A DNA stretch of 64,000 bases, from positions 1-64,000 of the forward strand of contig NZ_JAUEQY010000008.1 in the NCBI RefSeq assembly GCF_030406325.1. Reading direction: 5' to 3'. Below are positions 28,502 to 36,172 of this stretch, piece after piece (position 1 is the stretch's first letter; each line of letters starts with the position of its first letter). The translations under genes were made by a program, and so were the position numbers. The DNA is from Actinomadura sp. DC4. GTDB taxonomy: Bacteria > Actinomycetota > Actinomycetes > Streptosporangiales > Streptosporangiaceae. Below the pieces are notes generated by a model, which ran no database searches, was not told the DNA's origin, and worked only from the letters and a program-made list of their open reading frames with translations.

Positions 28502-29421
28502 TCAGATTCCCAGTTTCGCGCCTACATGGGCAATGGTCGCCGTGCAAAGTTCTGGCACCAGCCGAAAGTAGGCGCGGCCGGGTCCTGGAGTGAACCGACC
28601 GTGCAGATCGAAGATCCGTACTGTGCCGTCGAAGTCCTCGAACATGCAGAGCCGCTTGCGGGTCTCGCTTTCGGGAGTCACCTTTGATCGCCAAGTGGGT
28701 TCATGCGTCCGCTTCGGATCCCAGTCGCCGATGGCGTCGTTGATCCGGCGGAGTTCGTACGCGGCCGGCACGACCCAATCCGACCTGAGATCGTGCATTT
28801 GTCGTTCTGTACGTGGGAGGAAGCGGAGGTGGGGGAAGATGACGCCGCGTGCCGCCCAGAGCTCTGCGCCATGCTTGAGATTCGGTAAGCCTGCGCGATC
28901 GAACCAGGCCCGGTGAGATTCCGCGTGCAGGAGCGTGGCCGCGTGGCGCACGTCGACGGCTTCTTCGATTAAGACCGGCTCGCCGTCAGGAGCGGCGGTG
29001 AGCACTTTTCGATTCGCTCGAACCCATGAGTTGTCCCAGAGCGGGTCGACGAGCAGGCTGACCACGATGCCATCCAGAAGGTGGGCGGCGCGCATGGCCA
29101 TCGCGATCTGTCCATACCAGGAATATTCGACTCCGCCCGCCTGGCCAGGAGGGGTCTCGGCGCTGGACGGGGCACGATTCTGCAGACTGCGGATCTGCCG
29201 TCCGAAGTCGACATTCGCGGGCTGAGCGGCCCACTCTGCGAAGTAGTAGCCGGGAGCGAACTCTACTCCTTCAGACTCACCTCAGAGATGAGCGCGACGT
29301 CCCGTCGCCACTTGGTGATCCCCCTGAGCATGTGGACGAACCCTCGCAAGGCCTTGTCCACTTCCTCCCGACGCTGAGACGTCAGACAGGACAGCTCGTT
29401 GAGGAACAACAGGACGCGCAC
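28502..29421 (-). pseudogene. Frameshifted unknown third gene of the islet cassette
   Basis: The N-terminal part starts at GTG 29421 (MRVLLFLNELSC, 52 codons) and ends in TAG at 29263-29265. In the -1 frame the coding sense continues without a break from about 29268 (VEFAPGYYFAEWAAQ) into a 199-aa frame from ATG 29101 ending KLGI. One extra G at the GGAGTAG site would give a single protein of about 305 aa. The conserved-looking C-terminal block is RKRLCMFEDFDG, then FTPGPGRAYFRLVPE. I do not recognise the family, but proteins of this kind accompany DUF3696 ATPases. A sequencing error cannot be excluded. Confidence 0.7.
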
Positions 29422-29454
29422 GCGAGAGCCTTTCGCCGGGGGAGCGCGGAGTGG

Positions 29455-30618
29455 TCAGTCCAGAAGCTGGTCGAGCGAGCGATCCCACTCGTCGAAGAAT
29501 CCCGGTGGCCAGTGGGAGAGCATCCCGTCGGACCCGATGACCGGGCTCGTGATCTCGATGATCCCGTCGGCGTCCCGCTGAAAGTAGTGCAGCCGCACGT
29601 CTCCGGCGGAGAGGAGCCCGCGTTTCACCGAGAGTCGGACGCCGTTGAGGATGTGGTCGCTGTGCGTCTCGACGATCACCTGAGCGCCGGCCGCCGCGGC
29701 GGCGCAGGTCAACTTGGCCATGGCGCTTTGACCTTGCGGGTGAACGTGCGCTTCCGGGTTCTCAAGCAAGATCATCGATCCCGGCTGCGCCGTCAGGCAG
29801 GCGATGACGATCGGGAGCACGTAGGTCAGCCCGAACCCGACGTTGGTCGGCCGGCGCTGATTCGTCGTCAGCCGTCGATGGCGAGTGAACTGGAAGCCGA
29901 GCCGGACGAGATCGGTCTGTTCGATCGCCGTGGCTTCGATCTTGACCCCGGGGCAGATCTCGCCCATCCAGGCCTCGGCCTGGTCGAGGAGCCGAGGTGA
30001 GGCCCGGGGGTGGTGGAGCCTCGCGGATGCGACCGCCCGATCTTGATAGTGCCGCAGATAGTCGGTGGTGTATTCGCCGCGGGTGCCGAGGAAGCCCCGT
30101 CGTACGGACATTTCATGCGACCGGGGATACGTCGCGGCAGGGTTGATGCGGTCGGCCCGGAGATATTGGAAGCCCGGGTTGAACAGAGTGAGGTCGGTCT
30201 CGTCTTCCGGGTTCGCCTCCCGGAAGACGGTGGGCGGCTCACAGAAGGTCAGCGAAAGGAGATCATCCTCGCGCCCATAGCCGGCCCGCCACTCGTAGGA
30301 TCCAGAATCTGTCCCCAGACCGAACCCGATTTCGGGATTCTTGCCGTCTTTGGTGTCGTAGTCCTCGTGGAGGATGTCCTGGCCGGTGCCCAGTTCGACG
30401 AGCTCGCCGTTGAGTGGAAGCCCACCTGGCCTGCTGTCCGGGTAGTCGCCGTAGTCATCGAGCAGCCCTGCGGCGTTCGCCTGACGTAACAGCGCGATGG
30501 CCTGGAGGACCGTGCTCTTGCCGGAGGAGTTGAGGCCGGAGAGCAAGGTGTAGTGCCCCAAGGGGATGTTCGCCGAGGCGAACGCCTTGAAGTTGGTGAT
30601 GGACAGCCTGTCGATCAA
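29455..30618 (-). CDS. AAA ATPase, DUF3696 / OLD-like family
   Basis: The 387-aa ATPase has an ABC/SMC-type head. Walker A G-L-N-S-S-G-K-S-T is at 28-36 after the typical SITNFKAF start, the Walker B-like segment is MILLENPEAHVHPQGQS, and the following switch is VIVETHSDHILNGVRL. The C-terminal VRLHYFQRDADGIIEI matches the DUF3696 tail. Such ATPases are partners in several anti-phage cassettes. It is the only intact gene of the islet. Its ATG overlaps the stop of the DUF262 gene (ATGA), so the cassette is one operon on the minus strand. Confidence 0.88.
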   Translation of the reverse strand: MIDRLSITNFKAFASANIPLGHYTLLSGLNSSGKSTVLQAIALLRQANAAGLLDDYGDYPDSRPGGLPLNGELVELGTGQDILHEDYDTKDGKNPEIGFGLGTDSGSYEWRAGYGREDDLLSLTFCEPPTVFREANPEDETDLTLFNPGFQYLRADRINPAATYPRSHEMSVRRGFLGTRGEYTTDYLRHYQDRAVASARLHHPRASPRLLDQAEAWMGEICPGVKIEATAIEQTDLVRLGFQFTRHRRLTTNQRRPTNVGFGLTYVLPIVIACLTAQPGSMILLENPEAHVHPQGQSAMAKLTCAAAAAGAQVIVETHSDHILNGVRLSVKRGLLSAGDVRLHYFQRDADGIIEITSPVIGSDGMLSHWPPGFFDEWDRSLDQLLD

Positions 30619-31771
30619 CCGATGACCCCTCTGAACAGTGCCTCCACGGCGGCGAAGCGGTAGCGGACCTTCTCCACGTCACCTGTTCCCACGGAGACGG
30701 CCTGCTGGAACCTACTGTCGTCCATCAGGTCGGCGAATCCGTCCTGGACCAGGTCACCGGCGTTCAGCAGTGAACCCAGCCCATCCGGCCCCAATCTCGC
30801 CAGATTGACCGAAATCGCTTCGAACAGTGCTTTGTTGATCGGGGAACGATACTGCTGCCCGCGAAATCGCTTGCGGAAGGCGTGTTCCTTAAAAAAGAAG
30901 GAGGCCGCCGCCATCGCAGCGCGGAACTCGTCCTTGAGCTGATGAAGTTCCGATTCGCCCAATACGTGAGTCGTTTCATGGCCTGCCGGAGGAACGCGTC
31001 CAGGTCTCCACGCCGGTACTCGGCAGGATCAGTAAGACGGAAGGCAAGGAATCGCAAGACCATCTCACGGTCGGCCATCCGATCGGGCTTGACGCTGCGG
31101 TGCGTCGCGTGCAAGAACGCCTGGCCCTGTGCGAGTTCACGCAGTAGCTCGCGCGCTCGGCCCGGGATCAGCGCGTGCCGTAGCTCCTGCGGGGTGAGCG
31201 GCCGGCCGCCGGTGTTGATACGAGCGAAGATGTTGAACTTCACCGGCTCGGGTGTGCCCGCCCGAATCAGATGGATGATCAGCTCGGTCTCATCGATCCG
31301 GGTCTGCAGCCCGCCGGGCAGATCGTTGTACTCGAAGCCGTCGTACGGCAGGTACTCAAGGCCGCTCAGCTTCAGCGGCTCGGCGTCGACGGTATCGGGA
31401 TCAACGAAGCGCGCAATGGTGGTGAGGCGCTGGATGCCGTCGACGATGGCCCAGCTCTCCTCGCCGCTCTCCGCTGCGTAAAGCGTGGGTAGCGGGATAC
31501 GGAGAAGCAGGGACTCGATCAACCGGCTCTGCGCTTCGGCACTCCAGATCCCGGCGATGCGCTGGAAGTCGGGGGCAAGATCGAGTACTCCGCGACGGAG
31601 CCGAGCCAGGAGAAGATCGACCGTCATGGTGCGGGTCTGAACGTCGATCAGCGCGGGGTCGAACGGCTCATCGATCAGGTGGTCCGATTGCTCCTCGAGC
31701 TCGACGCCGGTACTCCGGCCTTTGTCGTCGTACTCGACTGCAATTTCAACATCCTCGGGGCTCTCGTTCAC
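30615..31771 (-). pseudogene. DUF262 (GmrS/ParB-nuclease-like) gene with a frameshift
   Basis: From GTG 31771 the frame encodes a DUF262 N-terminal domain: TVDLLLARLRRGVLDLAPDF, RLIESLLLRIPLPTLYA, the key motif VDGIQRLTTIARF (usually D-G-Q-Q-R) and FNIFARINTGGRPLTPQELR. After MKRLTY the true C-terminal sense (LGESELHQLKDEFRAA to FRGVIG) lies in the -1 frame from 30962 to 30615. One base appears to be missing at the T-run near 30963-30966. Intact, the protein would be about 385 aa. DUF262 proteins include GmrSD-type nucleotide-dependent nucleases. It is the first gene of the islet operon. Confidence 0.75.
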
Positions 31772-31850
31772 TCCGCTCGCGCCGATCCTTCCTTTGAGCA
31801 GGCGGCACCCGGGCTGGGCGGTTATCGGGCAACAGTAGTGGCGCCGTCGC

Positions 31851-31885
31851 TCATCTTGCGTGGCCTGGAGTCGCTTCCCGTCGAG
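31851..31885 (+). repeat. Right 35-bp direct repeat of the islet; displaced original P450 3' end
   Basis: This stretch is identical to 28455-28489. Continuing to 31891, the plus strand encodes the former P450 end (ILRGLESLPVEL, then TAA at 31889-31891) without the rest of the gene. On the minus strand it is the functional C-terminus of the methyltransferase, whose TGA lies at 31851-31853. Confidence 0.9.
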
Positions 31886-32879
31886 CTGTAACGGCCAGGA
31901 CGCGCGGCACCGGGACGCCGACCGTCTGGACCAGCCAGCCGAAGCCGCCCAGGCCCTCGCGGTCGATGAGTTCGGCGTCCTCGCCCGCCGCGCGCAGGGC
32001 CTGGAGGTAGCCGCGGGCGTCCGTACGGGCCAGTTCGAGCGGCGGGCGGGTGCCGTGCAGGCCCAGGGCGCGCAGCGAGGCGCGCTGGGTGGTCAGCAGG
32101 GTGCCGTCGGCTCCGGCGCCGACGCCCGCCTCGGCGCAGGCGTCCAGCGCGACGTGGGCCGTGATGTCGCACGAGCCGTCCGGGATCGGGGACACGCACC
32201 GGCCGTCGCGGTAGCCCGTGAGCGTGCCGTACACCGGGCGTCCCTCGCGTTCGTGGGCGTAGTCGATGGCCAGGGCCATGCCGCCGCGCATCCGTTCGAT
32301 CACCGAGGCCCAGGCGGCGCAGCGGTAGCGGCCGATCTCGGCGCGGTCGCCGAGTTCGCCCAGCGGCCACCAGCGTTCGAGCCACTCGGTGTCCTCGCGG
32401 GAGGGAGCGGACCCGTGCAGCTCGGCGCCGGTGCTCGGGTCGACCACGACGAGCCGCGGCCCCGAACCGGTCAGCTCGACGACGTCGAGCGGCACGTTGT
32501 CGAGCCATTCGTTCGCGATGACCAGACCGGTGATGGAGTCGGGGAGGGCGTCGCGCCACTCGATGGCCGGGGTCAGCCCGGCGGGACGCGGGGCGACCTC
32601 GACGGCGATCGGGTGGAGCCGGCCGCCCAGGCCCGCGGCGGGCGCGATCTCGGCGAGCAGCTCGCCGGAGCCGGCGCCGACGTCGACCAGGTCGAAGCGC
32701 GCCGGATGGCCGAGCGTCTCGTCCACCTCGGCGACCAGCCGGGCCATCGCCTGCGCGAACCGCTGCGAGGCGTGCACCGAGGTGCGGAAGTGGGCCGCGG
32801 GGCGTTCGCCGCGTGTGTAGAAGCCGCCCGGCCCGTACAGCGCTCGCTCCATGGCCGTTCGCCATCCGACCTGACTCAC
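31851..32879 (-). CDS. SAM-dependent methyltransferase, NDUFAF7 / COG1565 family
   Basis: The 342-aa protein matches the DUF185 (COG1565) methyltransferases. N-terminal MERALYGPGGFYTRGERPAA and FRTSVHASQRFAQAMA are typical, followed by SAM motif I VDVGAGSGELLAEIA (about 64-78) and the family block GLVIANEWLDNVPLDVVELT. The human member NDUFAF7 methylates an arginine of the 49-kDa complex I subunit, the NuoD homologue. The orphan nuoD here lies 7 kb away. The C-terminal ten residues and the stop are encoded in the right islet repeat. Before insertion the gene overlapped the convergent P450 by about 41 bp. Confidence 0.87.
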   Translation of the reverse strand: MSQVGWRTAMERALYGPGGFYTRGERPAAHFRTSVHASQRFAQAMARLVAEVDETLGHPARFDLVDVGAGSGELLAEIAPAAGLGGRLHPIAVEVAPRPAGLTPAIEWRDALPDSITGLVIANEWLDNVPLDVVELTGSGPRLVVVDPSTGAELHGSAPSREDTEWLERWWPLGELGDRAEIGRYRCAAWASVIERMRGGMALAIDYAHEREGRPVYGTLTGYRDGRCVSPIPDGSCDITAHVALDACAEAGVGAGADGTLLTTQRASLRALGLHGTRPPLELARTDARGYLQALRAAGEDAELIDREGLGGFGWLVQTVGVPVPRVLAVTARREATPGHAR

Positions 32880-32970
32880 GTCTTCGACCGTATCGCGTGC
32901 CCCTCAGGTCGTACGCGGGTTCCGCCCTGGGTTTGACGCGCGGCGGCCGAACGGAAAATACGCTTGGGCG

Positions 32971-34164
32971 ATGTTCGCCCGACTCTTCGCCTGGCTGAGG
33001 CGGCACCAGCGGCCGGTGGACCTGGTCCTGATGCTGCCGTTCGGCCTCATGGGCGTGCTGGTGCGGTCCCGGTACGTCGACATGACGACGAGCGGCCTTC
33101 CCCGCGAGGTCCCGCTGGACATCCACCTGCCGCTGGCCGCCGCGATGTGCCTGCCGCTGATCTGGCGGCGCCGATGGCCGCGGGCGGTCTTCGCGATCCT
33201 CGCCCTCGCGGCGCTCGTGCAGTGGCTCATCGGCATCAACATCGCGGCCTGCGACTTCACCGTCATGGTCGCGATGTACACCATCGCGGCGCAGTGCGCC
33301 TTCCGGTGGGCGCTCGCGGCCCTGCTGGTCTCCGAGCTGGGCATGGCCATGGCCATCTACCACCTGATCGAGCAGCCGCACCCCGAGGACACCTGGAAGT
33401 CGCTCGTCCCGTTCTCGATCATGATCGGGGCGATCTGGCTGGGCGGGCTCTACATCAGCACCCGCCGCAAGTACACCCTGAGCCTGGAGGAGCGCGCCCG
33501 CAGGCTCGAACGCGAACGGGACGCGCAGGCCGAGGTCGCCGCCGCCGCCGAGCGCGCCCGGATCGCGCGAGAGCTGCACGACGTCATCGCGCACAGCATC
33601 AGCGTGATGGTCATCCAGGCCGACGGCGCGGCCTACACGGTCGACACCGACGCCGCGCGGGCCCGCCGGGCGATGGAGGCGATCGGCGCCACCGGCCGGC
33701 AGGCGCTCATCGAGATGCGCCGCATGCTCGGTGTGCTCCGTGAGGACGGCGCGGCCACGCTCGCGCCGCAGCCGGGCGTCGAGCAGCTGTCCGACCTGGT
33801 CGAGCAGATCCGCACCGCCGGGCTCCCGGTGGAGTTCGAGGCGGAGGGCGAGGCCCTGTCGATGCCACCGGGCCTGGAGCTGACCGTCTACCGGATCGTC
33901 CAGGAGGCCCTGACGAACGTCCTGAAGCACGCCGGTCCGGCGGCCGCCGCGTGGGTCGCGCTGCACTACGGTGATCGGGCGATCGAGGTACGGATCCGCG
34001 ACGACGGGCGAGGCGCGACCTTCTCCGACGGACGCGGGCACGGCCTGGTGGGCATGCGCGAGCGTGCCGCGGTCTACGGCGGGCACGTGAGCGCCGAGCC
34101 GGTGCCGGGCGGCGGCTTCGAGGTCATCGCGCGGCTGCCGGTGAAGGAGGAGGTCAAGGCGTGA
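32971..34164 (+). CDS. Two-component sensor histidine kinase (second pair)
   Basis: The 397-aa kinase has about five membrane helices in residues 16-165, a coiled coil (168-195), and a HisKA_3 domain with H203 in RIARELHDVIAHSIS. The HATPase domain has YRIVQEALTNVLKHAG and RDDGRGATFSDGRGHGLVG. The layout and motifs are close to the kinase at 22025-23155, so the two pairs are probably paralogous. It overlaps its response regulator by 4 bp. Confidence 0.92.
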   Translation: MFARLFAWLRRHQRPVDLVLMLPFGLMGVLVRSRYVDMTTSGLPREVPLDIHLPLAAAMCLPLIWRRRWPRAVFAILALAALVQWLIGINIAACDFTVMVAMYTIAAQCAFRWALAALLVSELGMAMAIYHLIEQPHPEDTWKSLVPFSIMIGAIWLGGLYISTRRKYTLSLEERARRLERERDAQAEVAAAAERARIARELHDVIAHSISVMVIQADGAAYTVDTDAARARRAMEAIGATGRQALIEMRRMLGVLREDGAATLAPQPGVEQLSDLVEQIRTAGLPVEFEAEGEALSMPPGLELTVYRIVQEALTNVLKHAGPAAAAWVALHYGDRAIEVRIRDDGRGATFSDGRGHGLVGMRERAAVYGGHVSAEPVPGGGFEVIARLPVKEEVKA

Positions 34165-34832
34165 GTATCCGGGTGCTGCTCGTGGACGACCAGGAGCTCG
34201 TACGAACCGGATTCCGGATGGTCCTCGACGCACAGGAGGGCATCGAGGTGGCGGGCGAGGCCGCCGACGGGCGCGCCGCACTGGAGGTGCTGCGCTCAAC
34301 GTCGGCCGACGTCGTCCTGATGGACGTGCGCATGCCGAAGATGGACGGGATCGAGGCGACCCGGCACATCTGCGCGGCCCCCGACTCGCCGAAAGTGATC
34401 ATCTTGACCACCTTCGACCTCGACGAGTACGCCTTCTCGGCGCTCAAGGCCGGCGCCGCGGGGTTCCTGCTGAAGGACGCCGGGCCCGAGCAGCTCATCG
34501 AGGCGATCCGCGCGGTCAGCTCGGGCGAGGCCGTCGTCGCGCCGAGCACCACGCGCCGGCTCATCGACCGGTTCGTCCAGCACATCCCCGACGAGCAGGA
34601 GCAGGGGGAGACCGCGCTCGACACGCTCACCGCCCGTGAGGGCGAGGTGCTGAAGCTCGTCGCGCGCGGCATGTCCAACGGCGAGATCGCCGCCCGGCTG
34701 TACGTCTCCGAGGCGACGGTGAAGACGCACGTCGGACGGATCCTCAGCAAGCTGGGCCTGCGGGACCGGGTGCAGGCGGTCGTGTTCGCATACGAGACGG
34801 GCCTCATCAGAAGCGGACAGAATGATGACTGA
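34161..34832 (+). CDS. Response regulator, NarL/FixJ family (second pair)
   Basis: The 223-aa regulator has a receiver domain with D9, D10 and phosphoacceptor D55 (VVLMDVRMPK), the conserved lysine in FLLKDAGPEQL, and a LuxR-type helix-turn-helix (ARGMSNGEIAARLYVSEATV, KTHVGRILSKLGLRDRVQ). It is the cognate partner of the overlapping kinase. A chaplin gene lies 124 bp downstream on the same strand and could be a target, but this is only positional. Confidence 0.93.
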   Translation: MSIRVLLVDDQELVRTGFRMVLDAQEGIEVAGEAADGRAALEVLRSTSADVVLMDVRMPKMDGIEATRHICAAPDSPKVIILTTFDLDEYAFSALKAGAAGFLLKDAGPEQLIEAIRAVSSGEAVVAPSTTRRLIDRFVQHIPDEQEQGETALDTLTAREGEVLKLVARGMSNGEIAARLYVSEATVKTHVGRILSKLGLRDRVQAVVFAYETGLIRSGQNDD

Positions 34833-34955
34833 GAGTAACGATTTCATTACGTGAGGCGGCGATCCATTGTCGTTCACACACTGTGTCTGGATAACTACCG
34901 TACGTGTCGACCGCACACTGGGCGGTCACGAATCTCCATGTACGGGAGGATTCAC

Positions 34956-35225
34956 GTGCTCAAAAAGCTCACCGCGGCCGGGATCGTTGCGGCCGCCGCC
35001 TCGGGTGCTCTGCTCATGGCCGCTCCTGCGAACGCCGGCATCGACACCAGCGGCGACGGCGGCATTCTCTCCGGCAACCAGATCATTGCGCCGGTGTCCA
35101 TCCCCGTGAACGTCTGCGGCAACTCCGTCGCGGTCCTCGGTATCAGCGGAGCGGGCTGCCGCGGCGGCGCCTCGGTCGGGGCTCCGTTGCACCACCACGG
35201 CTACCACCACCCCTGGGACTCCTGA
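34956..35225 (+). CDS. Short chaplin (cell-surface amyloid protein)
   Basis: The 89-aa secreted protein has a signal peptide with cleavage likely after ANA (residue 27). One chaplin domain follows at about 34-70: D-G-G-I-L-S-G-N-Q, PVSIPVNVCGNSVAVLGISG, with the two conserved cysteines C54 and C68. Chaplins coat aerial hyphae and spores and lower surface tension. After the domain comes a His-rich tail (LHHHGYHHPWDS) that ordinary short chaplins lack. GTG at 34956 is chosen because GGGAGG precedes it and the signal peptide follows. A strong terminator lies downstream. Confidence 0.92.
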   Translation: MLKKLTAAGIVAAAASGALLMAAPANAGIDTSGDGGILSGNQIIAPVSIPVNVCGNSVAVLGISGAGCRGGASVGAPLHHHGYHHPWDS

Positions 35226-35264
35226 CCGGCCGCCGGCCTTCGCGGGCGGTCACACCCCCCGAAT

Positions 35265-35300
35265 GGAGACCCCCGCACGGATCACCGTGCGGGGGTCTCC
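35265..35300 (+). terminator. Strong hairpin terminator after the chaplin gene
   Basis: GGAGACCCCCGCACGG (35265-35280) and CCGTGCGGGGGTCTCC (35285-35300) form a perfect 16-bp stem with an ATCA loop, 40 bases after the chaplin stop. No U-run follows. It separates the chaplin from the ABC transporter operon. Confidence 0.85.
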
Positions 35301-35424
35301 GTACGTCTCAGGTCGTACCTGCGTCACCACGACGGGCGACGTGACGCTGGCCGCGAGGCCGATGGCAGGGACTCCGCCCATCCCTAACTTTGGTCACGTT
35401 CCCCCCAGTGACCAAGGAGTCATC

Positions 35425-36171
35425 GTGACCAGCACCGTGATCCACGCCCCACCCGCCGTCGTCGCCACAGACGTGACCAAGGTGTACGGCTCCGGGGACG
35501 CCGCAGTCCACGCGCTCCGCGGCGTCAGCGTGGGGTTCGCGAAGGGCGCGTTCACCGCGATCATGGGGCCCTCGGGCTCCGGCAAGTCCACGCTCATGCA
35601 CTGCCTGGCCGGGCTGGACACGGTGGACCAGGGTTCGGTGACCCTCGGGCAGGTCGAGATCACCAAGCTGTCCGACCGGCAGCTGACGCACCTGCGCCGC
35701 GACCGGGTGGGCTTCGTCTTCCAGTCGTTCAACCTCCTGCCGACGCTCACCGCCGAGCAGAACCTCCTGCTCCCGCTGGAGCTGGCCGGCCGCCGCCCCG
35801 ACCGGCAGTGGATGGACCACGTCGTCGACACCGTCGGGCTCCGCGACCGGCTGTCGCACCGGCCGGGCGAGCTGTCCGGCGGCCAGCAGCAGCGGGTGGC
35901 CTGCGCACGCGCCCTGCTGCACCGGCCCGAGGTGATCTTCGCAGACGAGCCGACCGGGAACCTCGACTCCCGCTCCGGCGGCGAGGTGCTCGGTTTCCTG
36001 CGCTCCTCGGTGCGCGAGATGGGACAGACCATCGTGATGGTCACCCACGACCCGGTGGCGGCCTCGTACGCCGACCGCGTGGTGTTCCTGCGCGACGGGC
36101 GGATCACCGCCGAGATCTTCCAGCCGACGCCGGAGTCGGTGCTCGACGCGCTGAAGCGGCTGGAGGCCTGA
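35425..36171 (+). CDS. ABC transporter ATP-binding protein (MacB/LolD-like)
   Basis: The 248-aa ATPase has Walker A GPSGSGKST, Q-loop FVFQSFNLLPTLTAEQN, signature LSGGQQQRVACARAL, Walker B VIFADEPTGNLDS and H-loop VMVTHDP. The S-F-N-L-L-P Q-loop and DEPTGNLD are typical of MacB/FtsE-type exporters or mechanotransmission pumps. GTG at 35425 is selected since CAAGGAG lies 6-8 bases upstream; the frame is open to 35263. It is followed after 1 bp by its FtsX-type permease. Confidence 0.92.
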   Translation: MTSTVIHAPPAVVATDVTKVYGSGDAAVHALRGVSVGFAKGAFTAIMGPSGSGKSTLMHCLAGLDTVDQGSVTLGQVEITKLSDRQLTHLRRDRVGFVFQSFNLLPTLTAEQNLLLPLELAGRRPDRQWMDHVVDTVGLRDRLSHRPGELSGGQQQRVACARALLHRPEVIFADEPTGNLDSRSGGEVLGFLRSSVREMGQTIVMVTHDPVAASYADRVVFLRDGRITAEIFQPTPESVLDALKRLEA

Positions 36172-36172
36172 G

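Larger units (their letters stand above)
28490..31885. mobile_element. 3.4-kb islet with DUF262/DUF3696 cassette, inserted between convergent genes
   Basis: The segment between and including one copy of the 35-bp repeat carries three minus-strand genes and no recognisable integrase, transposase or resolvase. Its DNA is visibly less GC-biased than the flanks, and CGTACG is sparser. Removing 28490-31885 would rejoin the P450 to its original final codons and to the convergent methyltransferase, whose last codons overlap it. This is what site-specific integration at an att core placed in overlapping gene ends would produce. The cargo resembles a phage-defence cassette. Confidence 0.75.

Noticed and set aside
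29263-29268. Programmed -1 frameshift at GGAG-TAG
   Set aside because: There is no slippery heptamer, and a second, unrelated site is broken in the next gene. Mutation or read error is simpler.
28490-31885. Integrase or transposase inside the islet
   Set aside because: All frames over about 60 codons on both strands were considered. None shows tyrosine- or serine-recombinase, DDE or HUH motifs, so none is annotated.
34876-34886. ACACACTGTGT palindrome upstream of the chaplin as an operator
   Set aside because: Only 11 bp, no matching second copy in the window, and no link to a known NarL-type box, so it is not listed as a feature.
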